Assembly: GCA_026874595.1 (NCBI GenBank) | Contig: CM049320.1 | Location: forward strand, 11,249,964-11,313,963 | Reading direction: 5' to 3' | DNA from: Sipunculus nudus | Taxonomy: Eukaryota; Annelida; Sipuncula; Golfingiida; Sipunculidae | Length of the DNA: 64,000 nucleotides | In this document: piece after piece, positions 26,146 to 39,514 of the stretch | Numbering within the stretch: the stretch's first letter is position 1 | How the letters are laid out: every line of letters begins with the position of its first letter | The notes under the pieces: generated by a model | Seen by the model: the letters and a program-made list of their open reading frames with translations, nothing else | What the model was told of the DNA's origin: nothing | Databases searched by the model: none | Translations under genes and position numbers: made by a program

Positions 26146-26342
26146 TAAGTCAGCTCTATATTGTCAGCTCATTATCAAAATAAAAATAGAAATTATATAG
26201 AGTATCACAGTGAAATAGAAAATACATTCATTTGCCAGTGTTAAGCCTGTGTGCTAGACTGCCGGGAAGGTCAATTTCCACTGCCGGTTGTTTAGCCTGT
26301 GGTCTAAACAGCCGGCACTCTGCCGGCTGTTTAGCCACTTCC
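26146..26342 (-). repeat. Right terminal inverted repeat
   Basis: Reverse complement partner of 25111-25304. It ends at CCACTTCC, directly followed by the right copy of TTAAATATA. Confidence 0.92.
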
Positions 26343-29235
26343 TTAAATATAACCTCTTATACATGCGGAGTTGGATAATCCCTTAAAAACACTTTTTAAT
26401 CGACATTTCCTTTTACCATATCCCCAATGGAACATTCTCCTATAATTTAAATTAATACTGAATAAGACTTAATATAGTATAACATGACATTTTCTTTTTT
26501 TCCGTTTTCTTAAATTAGGAAAGCTGATATACTTATCTTTTGAGCAACTTTAGGCAAGTTCTCTAAATTACATCAGTACGGTATTGTTTGCTGCTTGTAC
26601 GTGTTATATTGTTTATACAAAAATGAGCTAACTGTATCAATTATAGATAAATAATTCTATATGATAAATAACCATCGCAGGATCACATGATGTAAATTTA
26701 AGCTGTATCAGTTATCAAGAATCCGTCTTTATGAGAGCTGGTTTCCCTAAATCATGCAATTGAATGTTGATCGTTTTCATATTGCAAAAATTAACATAGA
26801 AATGTACCTGGACTAATCATTCTTATTAAAAGTTTTAATGATCTGTTCATTTTCTTGTTGTCTTAACTTCACCTCAGATTGTGTTACTTGACGCCCAGGT
26901 CGTTGGTTTTTTATGTGTACGCGACTTGATTATGGAGGTGACATGAGTCGGTCGACCGATAAGGAAAAAAACTTAGACTGGCCCAGTCGATGCAATGTTT
27001 AAAACATAATTCCTCCTAATTTCAGAACCTTCATGCTTAATCTTGCCTTAGAACAAGGATTATCTCAGAGCTGACACTTAGTTTCGTCTATCGATACATG
27101 GACGTAGTTTTATTTTAAGCATTTTAGTAGCAAACGTAAATACTAAAGCCCAGGCAGGGCTAGTTAAACTTTCCGTAGAAACAGAAATAAATGAAAACAC
27201 GAGACGGTTGTCGAGTAATTTTCCTATATTTTATTCTGTGATTTTTATCCTGAGAACAGTTTGTATATATTTTACTAGAAACTAAACACAAGACGCCAAC
27301 AGTAAGAGAAAACAAAATTTCGAAAAGAAAGATATTGATTTTCATTATTTTAGGCGATGATACTAATGCGTGGAGATTGAGTTAATAATTAAATTATTTT
27401 AGGTCTTTTCTACGAAATGCGTTCATGAGTTTTTTAGAACACAGCTGCGTGCATTATGTTTTGTCCATATTCTCGTTTAGGGCCTTCTTCTCCTATTATA
27501 AAGAAATGTTTCACGCAGGTGCATTTTATTTGCATCAAAAGTTAACATTCATCGTGTTACACTGTGTTTTTACCACCAAGACGCTACTGGTATCATGCTG
27601 GTATATACTGACGCAAGCTTATCTGTAAAAATAAACGTAATTTTATATACAAGTATATGTACACAAAAAAAATATAAAAAGTTTAAAAGCTGGACTTTCT
27701 CTCCAAACTCCCTGGTTTTTATATATGGAAGTGTGGAATTAATCCATGGCTTCGACAGCGGTGAATTACTAACGCCATATGTCTTGTACCACGTGATACA
27801 GGGGGCACCTTTTAGTACGGAGATGTCAAAGTAATCTTCTGTCTCCTTTCTGTTTTTGTGGAAATAATGGTGTTTAGGTAATTCTTTTATTGGGGAAGTG
27901 CTCGATTTCTCCATGTTTGCTCAATAATCTTTTAATTAAACAATTCAGAAATAGAAAATTTAGGACATGGTATATACCAAGGTTGCCTTACTGAATAGTC
28001 ATAGATGTCAGATTTGTTAATAGTATGTTGCATAAAATTTTTGACTGGTTTGATTAAAATCATAATTAAAATATGACAAATACAGTGTTGTTGAATTGTA
28101 GCAAAAATTACGCACCTGCGTATATACAAAACGTGTACTCCAAGCCGTGTAAATGGGCGTTATTATAGGGGGGGGGGGGGGTTATAAATATAATCACCGT
28201 ACCCTCCGCTATTCAGTGAGTATAAGATGTATATACTGTAAATAACATAGATATATCAATAATTAGAATGGGAGACTGTTATACATTTCTGCCATACTGC
28301 TTGACCATATTATTTTATCTTATACTTGGTTGTAATATCTCAAATAAATTGAGGTTCACACACATTTTATATATCTGTACACGAAACAAGAAGATGTTTA
28401 AATATTCGTATAAGCTTACAAAAAAGGGGCTCCAATTACCTCTATGGTTCATTCCCCCACCCCCTTGAAGATAAATTGACGCATCTGCTCCCTAAGGTAG
28501 CATCGCTGGGTAATTGAATAAAAATCAACCCAAAAGACATGTAAAATTAATATTAGATAATTTAAAAACCTTCCTGATAAAATATGTGTTAATGAAATTC
28601 ACATTCATTTTCATACAAAATTTTAACAATTTTTGAAAAAAATTAATTTTTTTTTAAATGGTGCATTATTTTCATCAACCTGTTACAGCAACCTAAGTTT
28701 TAATTGGCTCATATCAAACCACACGACAATATCTCAAAACCAATTATTTTCCTCTACCAAGTTATTTGCATGTTTAATAATGAGATTAAAAATTGTTCAT
28801 TGGATCAAAATTTACATTTCCATTTTAAGTTAGAATGAAAAAGATACAGGACAATAAAACAAAATCAGGTATTCAGACAGCACCATGTACATGTAGTTTT
28901 TATTAGCCCAATTATAAAGAGGTTTGCTGCTACTGGTAACTTGAAATTGTGTATTATTTAAAATTTAAAATTTTCAAAATTTTTAAAATTGCATTTGAAA
29001 AGTAATGTGAATTTCATTATTAAAAGTCGAACCTACTCCTGTGGCTCAACAAGTCCCCCCTGCCCTTCCATACACACACACACACACATTCATTATCTCA
29101 GAGAACAATCCCATGACGAAGGCTGCAGTCGCATATTATAACTGACCAGCAGTGGCGTCAATTTGTCTTCAAGGGTTTGGGATCTGATTCGCAGGCATGG
29201 GAGGGAAATCCAAGTCGGAAGAAATACACACACAA

Positions 29236-29237
<2 letters not shown>
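26343..29237. other. Non-coding stretch with a short dispersed fragment
   Basis: The segment at about 26973-27060 (GACTGGCCCAGTCGATGC then CTTAGAACA) is partly repeated at 37466-37545. A G run lies at 28168-28181. Nothing else is recognised. Confidence 0.5.

Positions 29238-29276
<39 letters not shown>
29238..29276. repeat. (TA)n microsatellite
   Basis: About 39 bp of TA repeats following a CA-rich patch. Confidence 0.96.
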
Positions 29277-29279
<3 letters not shown>

Positions 29280-29394
29280 TTTACTGTGTGTTTTAAAATA
29301 AATGAAAGTTAAGGATAAGGTTTTAAAAAAATTAGGTATTATGTTTCCAGTATACGTTATTTGTAAACCAGGTTTAGATTTGTACTAGGTCATA

Positions 29395-29600
29395 CTTAAC
29401 TCAGAAATGGAACCAAATTATAATTCAAATTATTAATAAATTTCATTAAAAAAATTTAAATATTAATGTATGAGCAGCGGGGGGGGGTCGGTGGTGATTA
29501 CATTGACCATCCTTCCCCTTGCATAAACGTAGGGGGTGGGGGGAGGTTTATGCCCCCCCCCCCCCTGTATTGATGCCCCTGCTGACCATTGCAGACTAGA
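29395..29600 (-). repeat. Dispersed repeat family X, partial copy
   Basis: On the minus strand it reads AGGGGCATCAATACAGGG, a G run, GCAAGGGGAAGGATGG, TCAATGTAATCA and a G/C-run segment. This matches the 5' part of the copies at 24712 and 55300. After that it diverges into AT-rich sequence. Confidence 0.7.
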
Positions 29601-32493
29601 TGATGATCAAAATGGGAAAAGTGAGTTGATGCTGAAAGTACGTTTGATCTGGCCAGATGACAAACATATGCTATTACATATACCATAGGTGAAATCAGAG
29701 GTCACTTTAGAGGTTACATATAGTTGTATTAAAATTTCATTTTTATAGATATAACATCAGCGTCATTTTAAATTACTCGTGAGGGAAAAAGATTTGGTTT
29801 TCAGGCATTTTTTCCCATAAATCAATGCGCAAGGGCGATTTGATTGTTTTACCTTTTTTGTATGTTCCGATAAAAATGTGATATGATCAAGGATAATAAC
29901 AGATTTTTTTTTTTTTTGGCTAAACAGGTAAAAGCTACATAACAAAGGAAATCTGATCAAAATTATTTTTTTTTTTATATTCTTGAAAGAAATGTCCGAT
30001 CGGCTGGAGCTTAAAATAGGAAAGTTCTATTTAAAATCAAAATAACAATTGTTCATGCGGGGGTTGGGGGGGGGGGGGGGGGGTAAAACTGACGCACGCG
30101 GTGCCTGAGAAAACTACCTTTCTTTGCCTTACTGGTGTATAACATAACAAAAGAGAAATCTGTATAACACTGATTAGCCATAGTAATATTAGTAGAACTA
30201 TAATTAAATAAGGAATGTATTAGATTACCGAAGATGTAATAGATCATTAGAAAAATCGCAAAATGTCATCAAATAAGTGTTGTTATGGATTACTGTAAAG
30301 ATTTCAGTGATTGACTTTAGATATGTTCTAGAAATACTATAGATACACAGACTACACTAGAAATACCAAATACAACCTTAGACATGTTCATAAAATACGT
30401 TACAGGTGATATAGAAAACTACATGAATAGAAAAAAGTTGTGGTTACTTCCTGAAGCCTATGAACCCACTGAGGAAAAAATAAAATAATATAATTCAATA
30501 ATATAACGTCTAACGTTATTTGTACATTTTAACTGAATACATGTTTGCCAGCAAAAGTATCCCGACACATGGACCTACTATCTCCAGTTAACCTGGTTAT
30601 ACGTCCTGTGTGTAAGTAAACACAGTGCATATTAACAAGACCAAGTGACCAGAGGTCCGATCTTGAGAATCAAATCCCCAACAAGAAAAAGAAACATGGA
30701 AGAGGAAACACAGAATTAACACAGGTTGAAGGCTTGAAAATTCTTGATTTGTGAAGTGGTGTGTGACGAGTACTAGGTAGCGTGCGCGCTATGCTTATGT
30801 TTATTTTACTGATTACCGCACACAAGCTTCTTGTTTTGTTTATATCAACGTGTTTATAATAAGTGGGGGCCCGCCAAAATAAAACAAATTCAACTAGGGT
30901 AACTGGCAGCAAGTCAGATAAGCCATTGCTTTGCAAATGGCGTTTTGCAACAAGTGACCTTTCTACCTCCGCATATATGCAACCTAGCTACCACACAAGT
31001 AGTTACACGGTTTTTTTTTTGTTTGTCAACATTGCTGTGTTTACAAACATGTTGTTGATAAAAAAGTTCATACATCCTTCACGATGGCCTAATAAGAACT
31101 TTTCACAACAAAAATTATCCTGAGCTCATTAAAATAAACACAGAGGAAGCCCGAAACACATAATTTCTTTTTCAAAAGGTAGGTGAATAGTAACCTTTAA
31201 AAGAAAACACGCTATATTTCACGCATAGTTAACACCCGTGGAATGTGAATTGGTCCCTATAATCATATGTGTATGACGCTTTGACATAAAAGCAAGGGGT
31301 GAATCAAGTATCATTTAAAGTAACTATTATGTTATAACTTTATTGACTCCAGAAAACCAGATATCGTATTTCAGTGCGTGCCTGGTAATGTCCATGTTTT
31401 TATGTTCATCAGTATCTGACACCACAAAAGACAATGCATCCAGCCAGATGGGACATTGCACGGATACAACAGAAACAAGTTGGCGGTTTGTCAGTATTCG
31501 TCACGACTCCAGCGGTTTTATATTTTTCAAATTGGACATGACGTGTTGAAATTTTAGAATCACCAACGAGAGGTGTGAACGTGCTTTAATGACAAAGTTA
31601 GCATTGGGCATAAAATATGTAACCACATCAGCTTATGATGAGAAGAAAATAACTTGTGTTCATTCCATTGTTAAACTCAGAATAATTTTCCATTCTCGCA
31701 AAGTAAGCAATAAATATTTAAAAGAGCATTGATCGAAGAGAAGTGAACATTCTGTATAAAAGAAAAACGTAAAAGTATTTTATCACCCCATTCTTCAAAA
31801 AAACATCAGATTCACTCATTTGCGAAAGACTTCATGATCACATAGGCTTCGGCAGCAAAGTTCTGCAGAAACACCTGAATTTGCCTGAACTTTCATGTGA
31901 ATTCTGGCATAATCTGGATAGCATTGGCCCAAGTAAGTGGGTAAGAGTATTCACAGGGTCTAATCAAGTTCGCAAATATTTTATATGCTGTTCAATGAAG
32001 GAATGTTCGCGTTACTTGGTAAATCCCCATGCTAGCGGCCCTCCGTGAGTTAGTCGTCGTGTACGGTACTATTTCTGTATATTAATGCCAACAGGTCGGC
32101 TGGTTCCATATCAATACAGGAATTTGCTTTGCGGGTGATATCATATATAAGACAAAGTATTGAATGCAAAGTCACAATACAAAGAAGTAGTTAAGCTAAA
32201 AAAAATGAAATGAAATAGTAATATTATATTTTGATTTATTTATTAAACAATTAAACAATCTAATCGCCTTTGGTACAAATGAATTTGAGTACCTGTTTGT
32301 TTTGCATATCGGAGACTGCAGCTTTCGGCCTGATTTTTGCTAGACAATATAATCAGGCTTATACCTTCCACCCTTTGTTTCCATCATATTCATAACTTTA
32401 TTTTCATAAATAATATTTATGTCCTTTAAATTAGGACCAATAATTATTACTGCTGTTTTTCTTTAATATCCGTTCATTTTTATCGTTCGGCAT
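29601..32493. other. Non-coding stretch, nothing recognised
   Basis: A G run at 30066-30083 lies in a GGGGTTGGGG context. No gene, RNA or element is supported. Confidence 0.5.
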
Positions 32494-32945
32494 AGTTTAA
32501 ATGTTAATAAATCGGCATGTACGGCATTCTTGTTGTAAAACTTGTATAAATGTTTAAAAAATCGGCATATACGTCATTCTTGCTGTATAAATATTAACAG
32601 AATAGCATGTACGGCATTCTCACTGTATAAATACTAACAAATCGAAATGAACGGTATTCTTGCTGCATCAACACTAACAAATCGGCATGTACGGCACTCA
32701 TGATTTTAAAAATGCTAACAGGTGGACATGTAGTCATCCTTGCTGTTTACATGCTAACATATCGGCATACTTGCTGTATAATTGCTAACAGATGGACATG
32801 TACGTCATTCTTGTAGAATAAATGCTAACAGATCGGCATGTACGGTTTCCTACCATATAAATACTAACAGATCGGCATGCACGGTATTTTTGCTGTATTA
32901 ATATTAACAGATCGGCATTTACGGCATTTTTGTTGTATAAAACGG
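32494..32945. repeat. Diverged ~42-bp tandem array, about eleven units
   Basis: Units carry AACAGATCGGCATGTACGG then CATTCTTGCTGTATAAAT with frequent substitutions. The period is about 40-43 bp. One isolated unit-like piece (AACAGATCGGCATGTACGG) recurs at about 33189, roughly 250 bp beyond the array edge. Confidence 0.9.
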
Positions 32946-33640
32946 GGTGCACATAACGCTGATTCTGAATCGTGTTTCTGATTATTTTACCCTTTTGCCA
33001 TGTCCAAGAATTTTAGACCAGGAAGTTCGGGTCGGCATATTCCGGACATGGAAGAGACATTTGTCGCATATATGTGTCATCGCCTATTCACCTTTTAGTT
33101 AGAAGATTCCCAAAAAGGGCGTACCGGCAGCTTGGTTGTTGCGCTTAGTCTTATGAAAAAGCGGGGGAAAATACAGAAATAAATGCTCGAACAGATCGGC
33201 ATGTACGGCAGTCTTGTTATTTAAGTGCCAATTAAAAGCTTGACATGTTTCATCTGTATGGGCGAATAGGTTGGCATACCCTACAAAGAAACGATATTTT
33301 ATGTGCATCTTTTCATTTATTGTTTCAGAAAGAATATCACCTGACAAAATAGACTTTTATAAATAGAAATGATGGGGCATTATCACCTTGAGATATATGT
33401 ATTGATAACACTGTTTTCTATCACGTTTGTTTCACAAAAAGTGTTTCTGTTGTATCAATGAGTTAACCGAAACAATGAAAAGGTCAGCAGCGATCGTATA
33501 AAAACAACACGGCCACACTGTGTGATTTAGAAAAGGTAAATACTCCCTAAAGCTGCCTAGAGTCTTAGATTGGGTCCATGGGGTACTGTAAATATAAATA
33601 AGAAGTCAGCAGGGAGTCACCTGTGAAAATTATCCCCGTT
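32946..33640. other. Non-coding stretch
   Basis: Apart from the stray 42-bp-type unit near 33189, nothing is recognised. It lies directly downstream, on the minus strand, of the candidate exon at 33641-33948. Confidence 0.5.
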
Positions 33641-33948
33641 TTAAGTGGCCTTGTGTAAGCCGGGAAGTTGACAGAGCTGCTCAAGACTGCGTCTCGACTT
33701 GGGACCGGAGTAGCTTAAATCTCGGCGATAACATGGCCAACATCCGAAGCAAGCGACAGCGGGACATGTTGAGTTAACTGTTCCTTGCCTCCCACGCCGC
33801 AACGCGCTCCCTAATATGACCATGTACGGTGTTAACGTACAGGACAAATCAGTCAATATCTGACTGGCTTCTGTCTCCCGCGGAGAAATAAAACTGTACC
33901 ATACGACCCCAACTGGCTGCAAACAAACATATAGTTGACTCGTTCCTC
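33641..33948 (-). CDS. Candidate terminal exon, cysteine-rich product (hypothetical)
   Basis: I do not recognise this sequence. On the minus strand a pyrimidine-rich acceptor ending TTTTCTTCAG lies at about 33949-33960, and the frame then stays open to a TAA at 33641. A second possible acceptor, TTGTTTGCAG, would start the exon at 33916. The local base composition is less AT-rich than the surroundings. The end of the product carries NSTCPAVACFGCWPCYRR and later LEQLCQLPG, with basic pairs (RR, KSRR) around the cysteine cluster. This would fit the C-terminal exon of a secreted, processed precursor. No upstream exon is visible, no family is known to me, and a chance frame is quite possible. Confidence 0.25.
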
Positions 33949-36900
33949 CTGAAGAAAAGATGTACAGACAGAATAAACATACTAAAGTATTATTAATGTA
34001 TGTTAAATTGCAAAATTTTCTTATTGAAAACTCTGTATTTTGGTTCAGGCATTCTTTATTTATTAAGGAGTTCACGTTTATGTCCGGGAGTTAAAAACTT
34101 GTCCCTTGATTAAACTGTTGCACATACCAGTGTTAAAATTCACCTTGTGTTGTAATTTAGGGATATAAAACAAGAGTTATTAATCCTTTTCTAATTCTGA
34201 TTGTTTTTCATGTAATTGGAAATTGAATTCAATTACCCCCGTAGGTAGCCAGAAACCACGGCACCTGTTACAAGTAACAATAGAATCAGACAGAAGGAAA
34301 GATTACGATGACTCAATTAAGTGGACTAAATATTGATTTCACATGCTAAATTTCAACTTAATTAAAATATCAAGGACAAAAAATCGCTACATAAAGAATA
34401 ATGTCTTGTTTACCTTATGCCCGTTTAATGCATTGAAGCATTATATTGCGATACCTATTGCAATATTTTTCTTGTACCAATATATATTGTAAATAAGTGG
34501 AATATCTCTGTAAATTTCCAGGGATCGGCATTTGATAATAAGGGATATCGAGACTCGAGCCGTGTCTATCGTTAACTAGAACCTCGTACACGAGGTTAGG
34601 GTTTGCGGGCATCAAAATCTGCAGCCAACAATGCACCGGGGTTTTTACATACATAGATGGTGTGAGTATAAATGTATTAAAGAGGGAAATGTTATGATGG
34701 ACAAGAACTGTTTCGAGGCAAATGACATTAGGATGGTGTTTATTGGTAAGGGCTTCACTGTAAAAGAAATATTTTTTTAAGCATGCGAATGTGAAATGTA
34801 AACAGGTGTTCCTTGAAATGTTACAAATCAGTTAAAAATTTTAGAGTTGAGACAAGTAGTCTCGGCCGTCCCACAGTGCATAATATAAGATGATGGAGAT
34901 TCGTTTTTTTTATTTTGGTAGTGTAGAAACGACCTCTTGCGGGAGGATGGGAGCCGGCTGCATTGTTTTGGAGTTGTAGTTATAAGAGACTCTTTTGTTT
35001 GTGATAAACTATTATGACGTCATCACTGATCTCTGGCATGTCTATTTGATGCAGCATGAAGAAAGATATTGGAAAAAACATATGCCAGGTTACCATATTA
35101 CTTTTTCAACAGTAAAACCCCATCAAATTATTATTTTTATAATATTTAATAATGCATTTTCTGGTCTTGATTGTTGCATTTTTTGGCTCGTTTGCCTTAC
35201 CAGGAAAAATATTAGAATAAACAAGTGGACATGGTTAGAGGAACGCACTATAATCATATGGTTGGATCTAACACTAAACCGCGCAGAGCAATGCATATAA
35301 CTATTAATTGTATAACTGTATAACTGTCACGCGTATACACTTTTTTCGTTTTGAAAAAAAAAAGACGCGGGCCATATATCGGGTGTACGAATTTCGAGTG
35401 AAAATTTTGTCCAATTCCCAACATGGACACGACATCATCATTGCCATCGACTGTAAAAATAATTTTAGAAAATATTATGACTATATAAAGTTTATGAAAG
35501 ATACTTTGTATAAATTGAAGCCCATAAGACATCATGATAAGCGTTTTTTTATTTGGCTGTTGGGTATAATCTTAGGCACATCAACAGACATATGTATGTC
35601 TCTTAAGGCTCTTGTACGCGAAAATACACTGTATAACTGCCACTGTGAACAGACGGGATCAGGTAAATAGATTCAAACAGTATTAAATATTTGTCTTGAG
35701 CTTTGTTGATTGTCATGCAACAAGTAGGTCTGATCGAAAACTGAGAAGACTCCAAGATACAATGCAGATTAACTTCAGCCTTGGTTCGTTGCTTTGTCTC
35801 ATAGCATATCAGTAACGTTAAAAGTTATGTACGGATTTGCTGAAAGTGTATGTAGGGTTGGGTTGGATAAAACAGTTTGAACAATAACTTTTTTGAGGTA
35901 ATCATAATCGCCATAATATATTTTTCTTACATATTATTTTGACCAAGGACGAATAATTTGTCCCTTGTAGAAACCACCCTTTCATGTGAATCTCTTCTGC
36001 AGCTCGCCATGTAAACCTGTGTTATTGAATCGGGACAGTGTTTATACATAAAAACGTGTACACACGAACAATTGACTGATAAGAAGTTTCTGCATGGCGT
36101 AGGTTAGTAGGCTCCGACTACAGAATATGGTTTGTTTATGGGATTCTATCAATTCAGCTGTACTGGTAATGTGATTTTGTCTTTTAACGTCCCTGGAGAT
36201 CGCGGATCTTGAAATATATGTGCGCATCCCCCACCACGAGAATTGTTATAGAGGGATTCCTTTTGAACAAACTCTTTTCAGTCTTTTCGAAGGCCATAAG
36301 TTGGCCAATCTAATAAAACAATGGTTATCATGTAAAAATTCTTATGAATGTATAGAAAGAAACATACATGCAAACCCATAAAAACTATATCAAACGGTGG
36401 TCGTGTAACTGGTCTCAGTCCCCAGTGTTGACCCACAGGGGCGTTATAATGTATATTGGGATCAATTGGGATTATAGTGGACCAGTGTAATATGAAATCT
36501 GGGCACCTTAAATAATTCCCCCAGTGACAGCGCCTTAATAGTGTTTACAAATCAGCTACGTTTTATACGCTGGTAATCTAATTTCGTCAGCAGAAACACG
36601 ATCGGTTATGCATATTTCATTAACGATCTAGTGTATAAGACGGGGGTCGCGCACAAGTTTTATCTTTTTATTTCAACATTTTCCGAAAAATAAGCTGCAT
36701 AAAGGAAATGTTGTGCTAGAACTTATGACTATATTACTCTGTATATTATCATTGTTTGAGACAGATCTTTCATAGTCTTCAAAAATTTACGGTAATTAGT
36801 ATGTGTAAATTAAAAATCGAATTGTATATTTTGACGTGCATTTCTGTTCCTCGTCCTTTTGGGTGTATGCAGCGTGGTACCGAAGAACAAATTATCTGTA

Positions 36901-38689
36901 ATTTATAGATATAAACTGCTGCAGAAGTGAAGGTACATAATAATGTTAGACCGAAAAAAAAAACATATAAGCAATCCGAACCAAGAACAACGCTTTCCTA
37001 CTCACAAGTGAACGGTGAGCAGATGCCAGGGACTGCTGCTACGGTTAATGATAGTAGTATTAAATCTATTTTACTCCCTTTAAGATGAATGACGTAAATA
37101 ACATTTAGCAGCTAAAGATTTTAAGAATATTTATGGACAAACTCTATATGCGCGAACGTCATATTTGATTGTCAACACACATAATCGGTTTCCTTGGCCC
37201 AATTCGAAGGGTCCGTAAATACAGACATAAATACATGTAAAAATCCAAGAAATGGCATCCGTTCCAGCGAAAATTTCTCAGCTACTAGTTTTCACGGAAA
37301 ATTATTCTAGGTACTGATGCTTACAGTCTTTAAGGATTTCAACTGTCATGGAAAATTTATGAAATGTGTATTTTTCATGCCAGTTGTGTATAAAAAATTT
37401 ATTGTGTTCGCAAAATGACACCTCCCAAAAAAATTAACCGTTCAGGGTTCGATTAGGGCGCGGGGTAGACTGGCCCAGTCGATGCTGTGGTTAAGCTTTA
37501 TTCATCCTTTTGATGTGATGCAACGCTTAGAACAGGTACTGTAACCTCGCATATCTACGGCTCTCCCTAATTTCCACGACTGGCACAGTCTGATGGTTTT
37601 TGGACGGCTAGCGCTACACATCACCGCCTCGCTAAAAGAGGGGCTCCACTGACGTCAGCAGTTGTATGTGTTCTTTAGCAGAAATACTCCAAGCCAACCT
37701 GGTTCTTTCAGTCATCACGTATTGCATTCTTCCAGTTTGCTATTAATGTCCCGATTTAATCGGTCTTAATATTATTAGGTACTCCCCTATGTTGTTCCGA
37801 TTTCTATTCTGTGAGAGTTTTACAAACATAAGACTCCATCAGACTATACATCACCCATTTATAAACAATGGCTCCTCCAAATCCAGTAGCAGCTTTAGTC
37901 TTACAATCACTATATATCAGCCCATCGCCTTTCAAAGTCGGTCTGTTTAAACAAAATGTAACAAAATTCTGGCTCAGTCTGCGTGGCTCCCAGTGAGGCA
38001 TCTAGAGGCGAAAAGTGAGGTCAGGCCCTCATAGAGCCTTGTGATGCCCTAATATGCAAATATCAGGAATTCGCCAAACTGACCTTTAAGGGTTTTATTA
38101 AATACAGCTGGTCCCGATCGGTCCAGTAACTTCTATCGGGAGCAGAACTACAATAATCTTATGCGGTACAACAACTGCTTACTAATAACTGGTGCGTGCC
38201 AGTCGAAATGATATCTGATTTAAATAGAACTTGAACCTGTATTGTGAATTTCATCTCAAAACAAAATAATAATTTATATGGCAAGCGAATGTGACGGCAG
38301 AGATAACAGAAAGCGGATAATTCCATGCATATGGGAGTAAACCGCGATATACAGTAATTAAAAAACATAGAAGTTCAAAATTTTGGAAAACCAGCAATAT
38401 ATAACTTAATATAATATACTTTGTAACATTCCTGTAATCATTGTATATCGATTAGTTTACCTTTATTCTTCGCAAATTGGGCAATTCAACCGCCAAAAAA
38501 TACAGATATTCAAATAATAAGCTAATGGATTGAAAGTATCTCTTAGATATATTGTGAAAAATTGCCCCACAAGGTTTTCATTGTCATAAATGGATAACAT
38601 TTAACAAAGATATGGTGATATTGTGCGTTATGATATTACCACAAACTGACTAAGCCTTCTGTCATAATGTCAGGACTGAATTTTTTAGG
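33949..38689. other. Non-coding stretch, nothing firmly recognised
   Basis: A 120-codon frame at 35308-35670 and a 79-codon minus frame at 34415-34654 have no recognisable domain or consistent splice sites. Sequence at 37466-37545 shares GACTGGCCCAGTCGATGC with about 26977 and is a dispersed fragment. Confidence 0.45.
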
Positions 38690-39300
38690 TAAAAGTGCAT
38701 TATGCGAGGCTAAAACAACAACTGAACCCACGTTTTCGTTTCTTTAAATAAGTGTTCAATGCCTTATAGGCTTCTACCTTAGAATAAATAATATATTAAT
38801 ATTTGATCATTCATATATGTTTTATGAGAAAAATAAGCGTCCTATCTTGACCTTTTTTTCTTGACGCATATATGTATGCGCACGACGTCACTAACAAATT
38901 TACCAAATATGGATTCATCATAAACATACATTGATCGGCCAGAATATGAAATGAACTTACATTGCTCACAAAAACATGTGAGTTCAACACTTATTAGACA
39001 TCTATTATATACTTTGATATGTAATAGTAATTTATATTTTATATGATAGAAATTTAGAAAATATGCAGAAAAAATAAGTGTCGTTTCTTGACTTATTTTT
39101 CTGGATGCCTGACGCCACGTCATTGACAAATGTACAAAAAAAATGGGTTCTCTTTGCACAAAATAAATATGGGTTTACAGAAAAAATGCGGAAATTCGTA
39201 AAAATAAAAACGTGGGTTCACTAGATGAGTGTCTATTAGGCACTGAACCCTCATTATTTGCATAAAAATGTTGGGTAACTTGTTGCTTTAGCCCTCTTAG
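38690..39300. repeat. Fold-back repeat with internal direct repeats
   Basis: TGAACCCACGTTTT at 38723-38736 is exactly inverted at 39207-39220. The adjoining GAGGCTAAAACAACAA (from 38706) is inverted, with changes, at about 39277-39297. Inside, two direct copies of a segment containing GACG(T/C)CAC and then TNACAAAT lie at about 38848-38925 and 39086-39150. It resembles a decayed short inverted-repeat element with no coding capacity. Confidence 0.6.
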
Positions 39301-39514
39301 GTGCAGTCCCGTATAAGGCACCAAAGAAACATTGCAGATTGATGTATAAGTTAGTGATTTCCTGCGTAAATTATCATACGCTCCTTTAGAATGTAGTGCA
39401 GTTTATTAATATCATGTATTGATCCATGTATAGCCGCACTCATGTATCAAAATCCACCAGAATGGCCGTAATTGTTACAGAATGTTACTGAATAATACAT
39501 GTTTGTCGTTTCAG

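Larger units (their letters stand above)
25111..26342. mobile_element. Non-autonomous DNA transposon, 1.23 kb, long TIRs, 9-bp target duplication (Mutator-like?)
   Basis: The element begins GGAAGTGGCTAAACAACCGG and ends with its near complement GTTTAGCCACTTCC. The inverted similarity runs about 190-200 bp from each end (25111-25304 against 26146-26342), including CCGGCAG clusters and the segment AAATGAATGTATTCTCTATT. Directly outside both ends lies TTAAATATA (25102-25110 and 26343-26351), a perfect 9-bp target site duplication. Long inverted ends with 9-bp duplications are typical of Mutator-like elements. There is no transposase frame, so it would need an autonomous partner. A TTAA-specific family is an alternative but would not explain the other five matching bases. 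Confidence 0.93.

Noticed and set aside
25102-26351. piggyBac-type TTAA insertion
   Set aside because: The flanking match is nine bases, not four, and the ends do not begin with the CCC typical of piggyBac.
35308-35670. 120-codon plus-strand frame
   Set aside because: It is lysine- and isoleucine-rich like surrounding AT-rich DNA, has no domain I recognise, and nothing decides a start or splice site.
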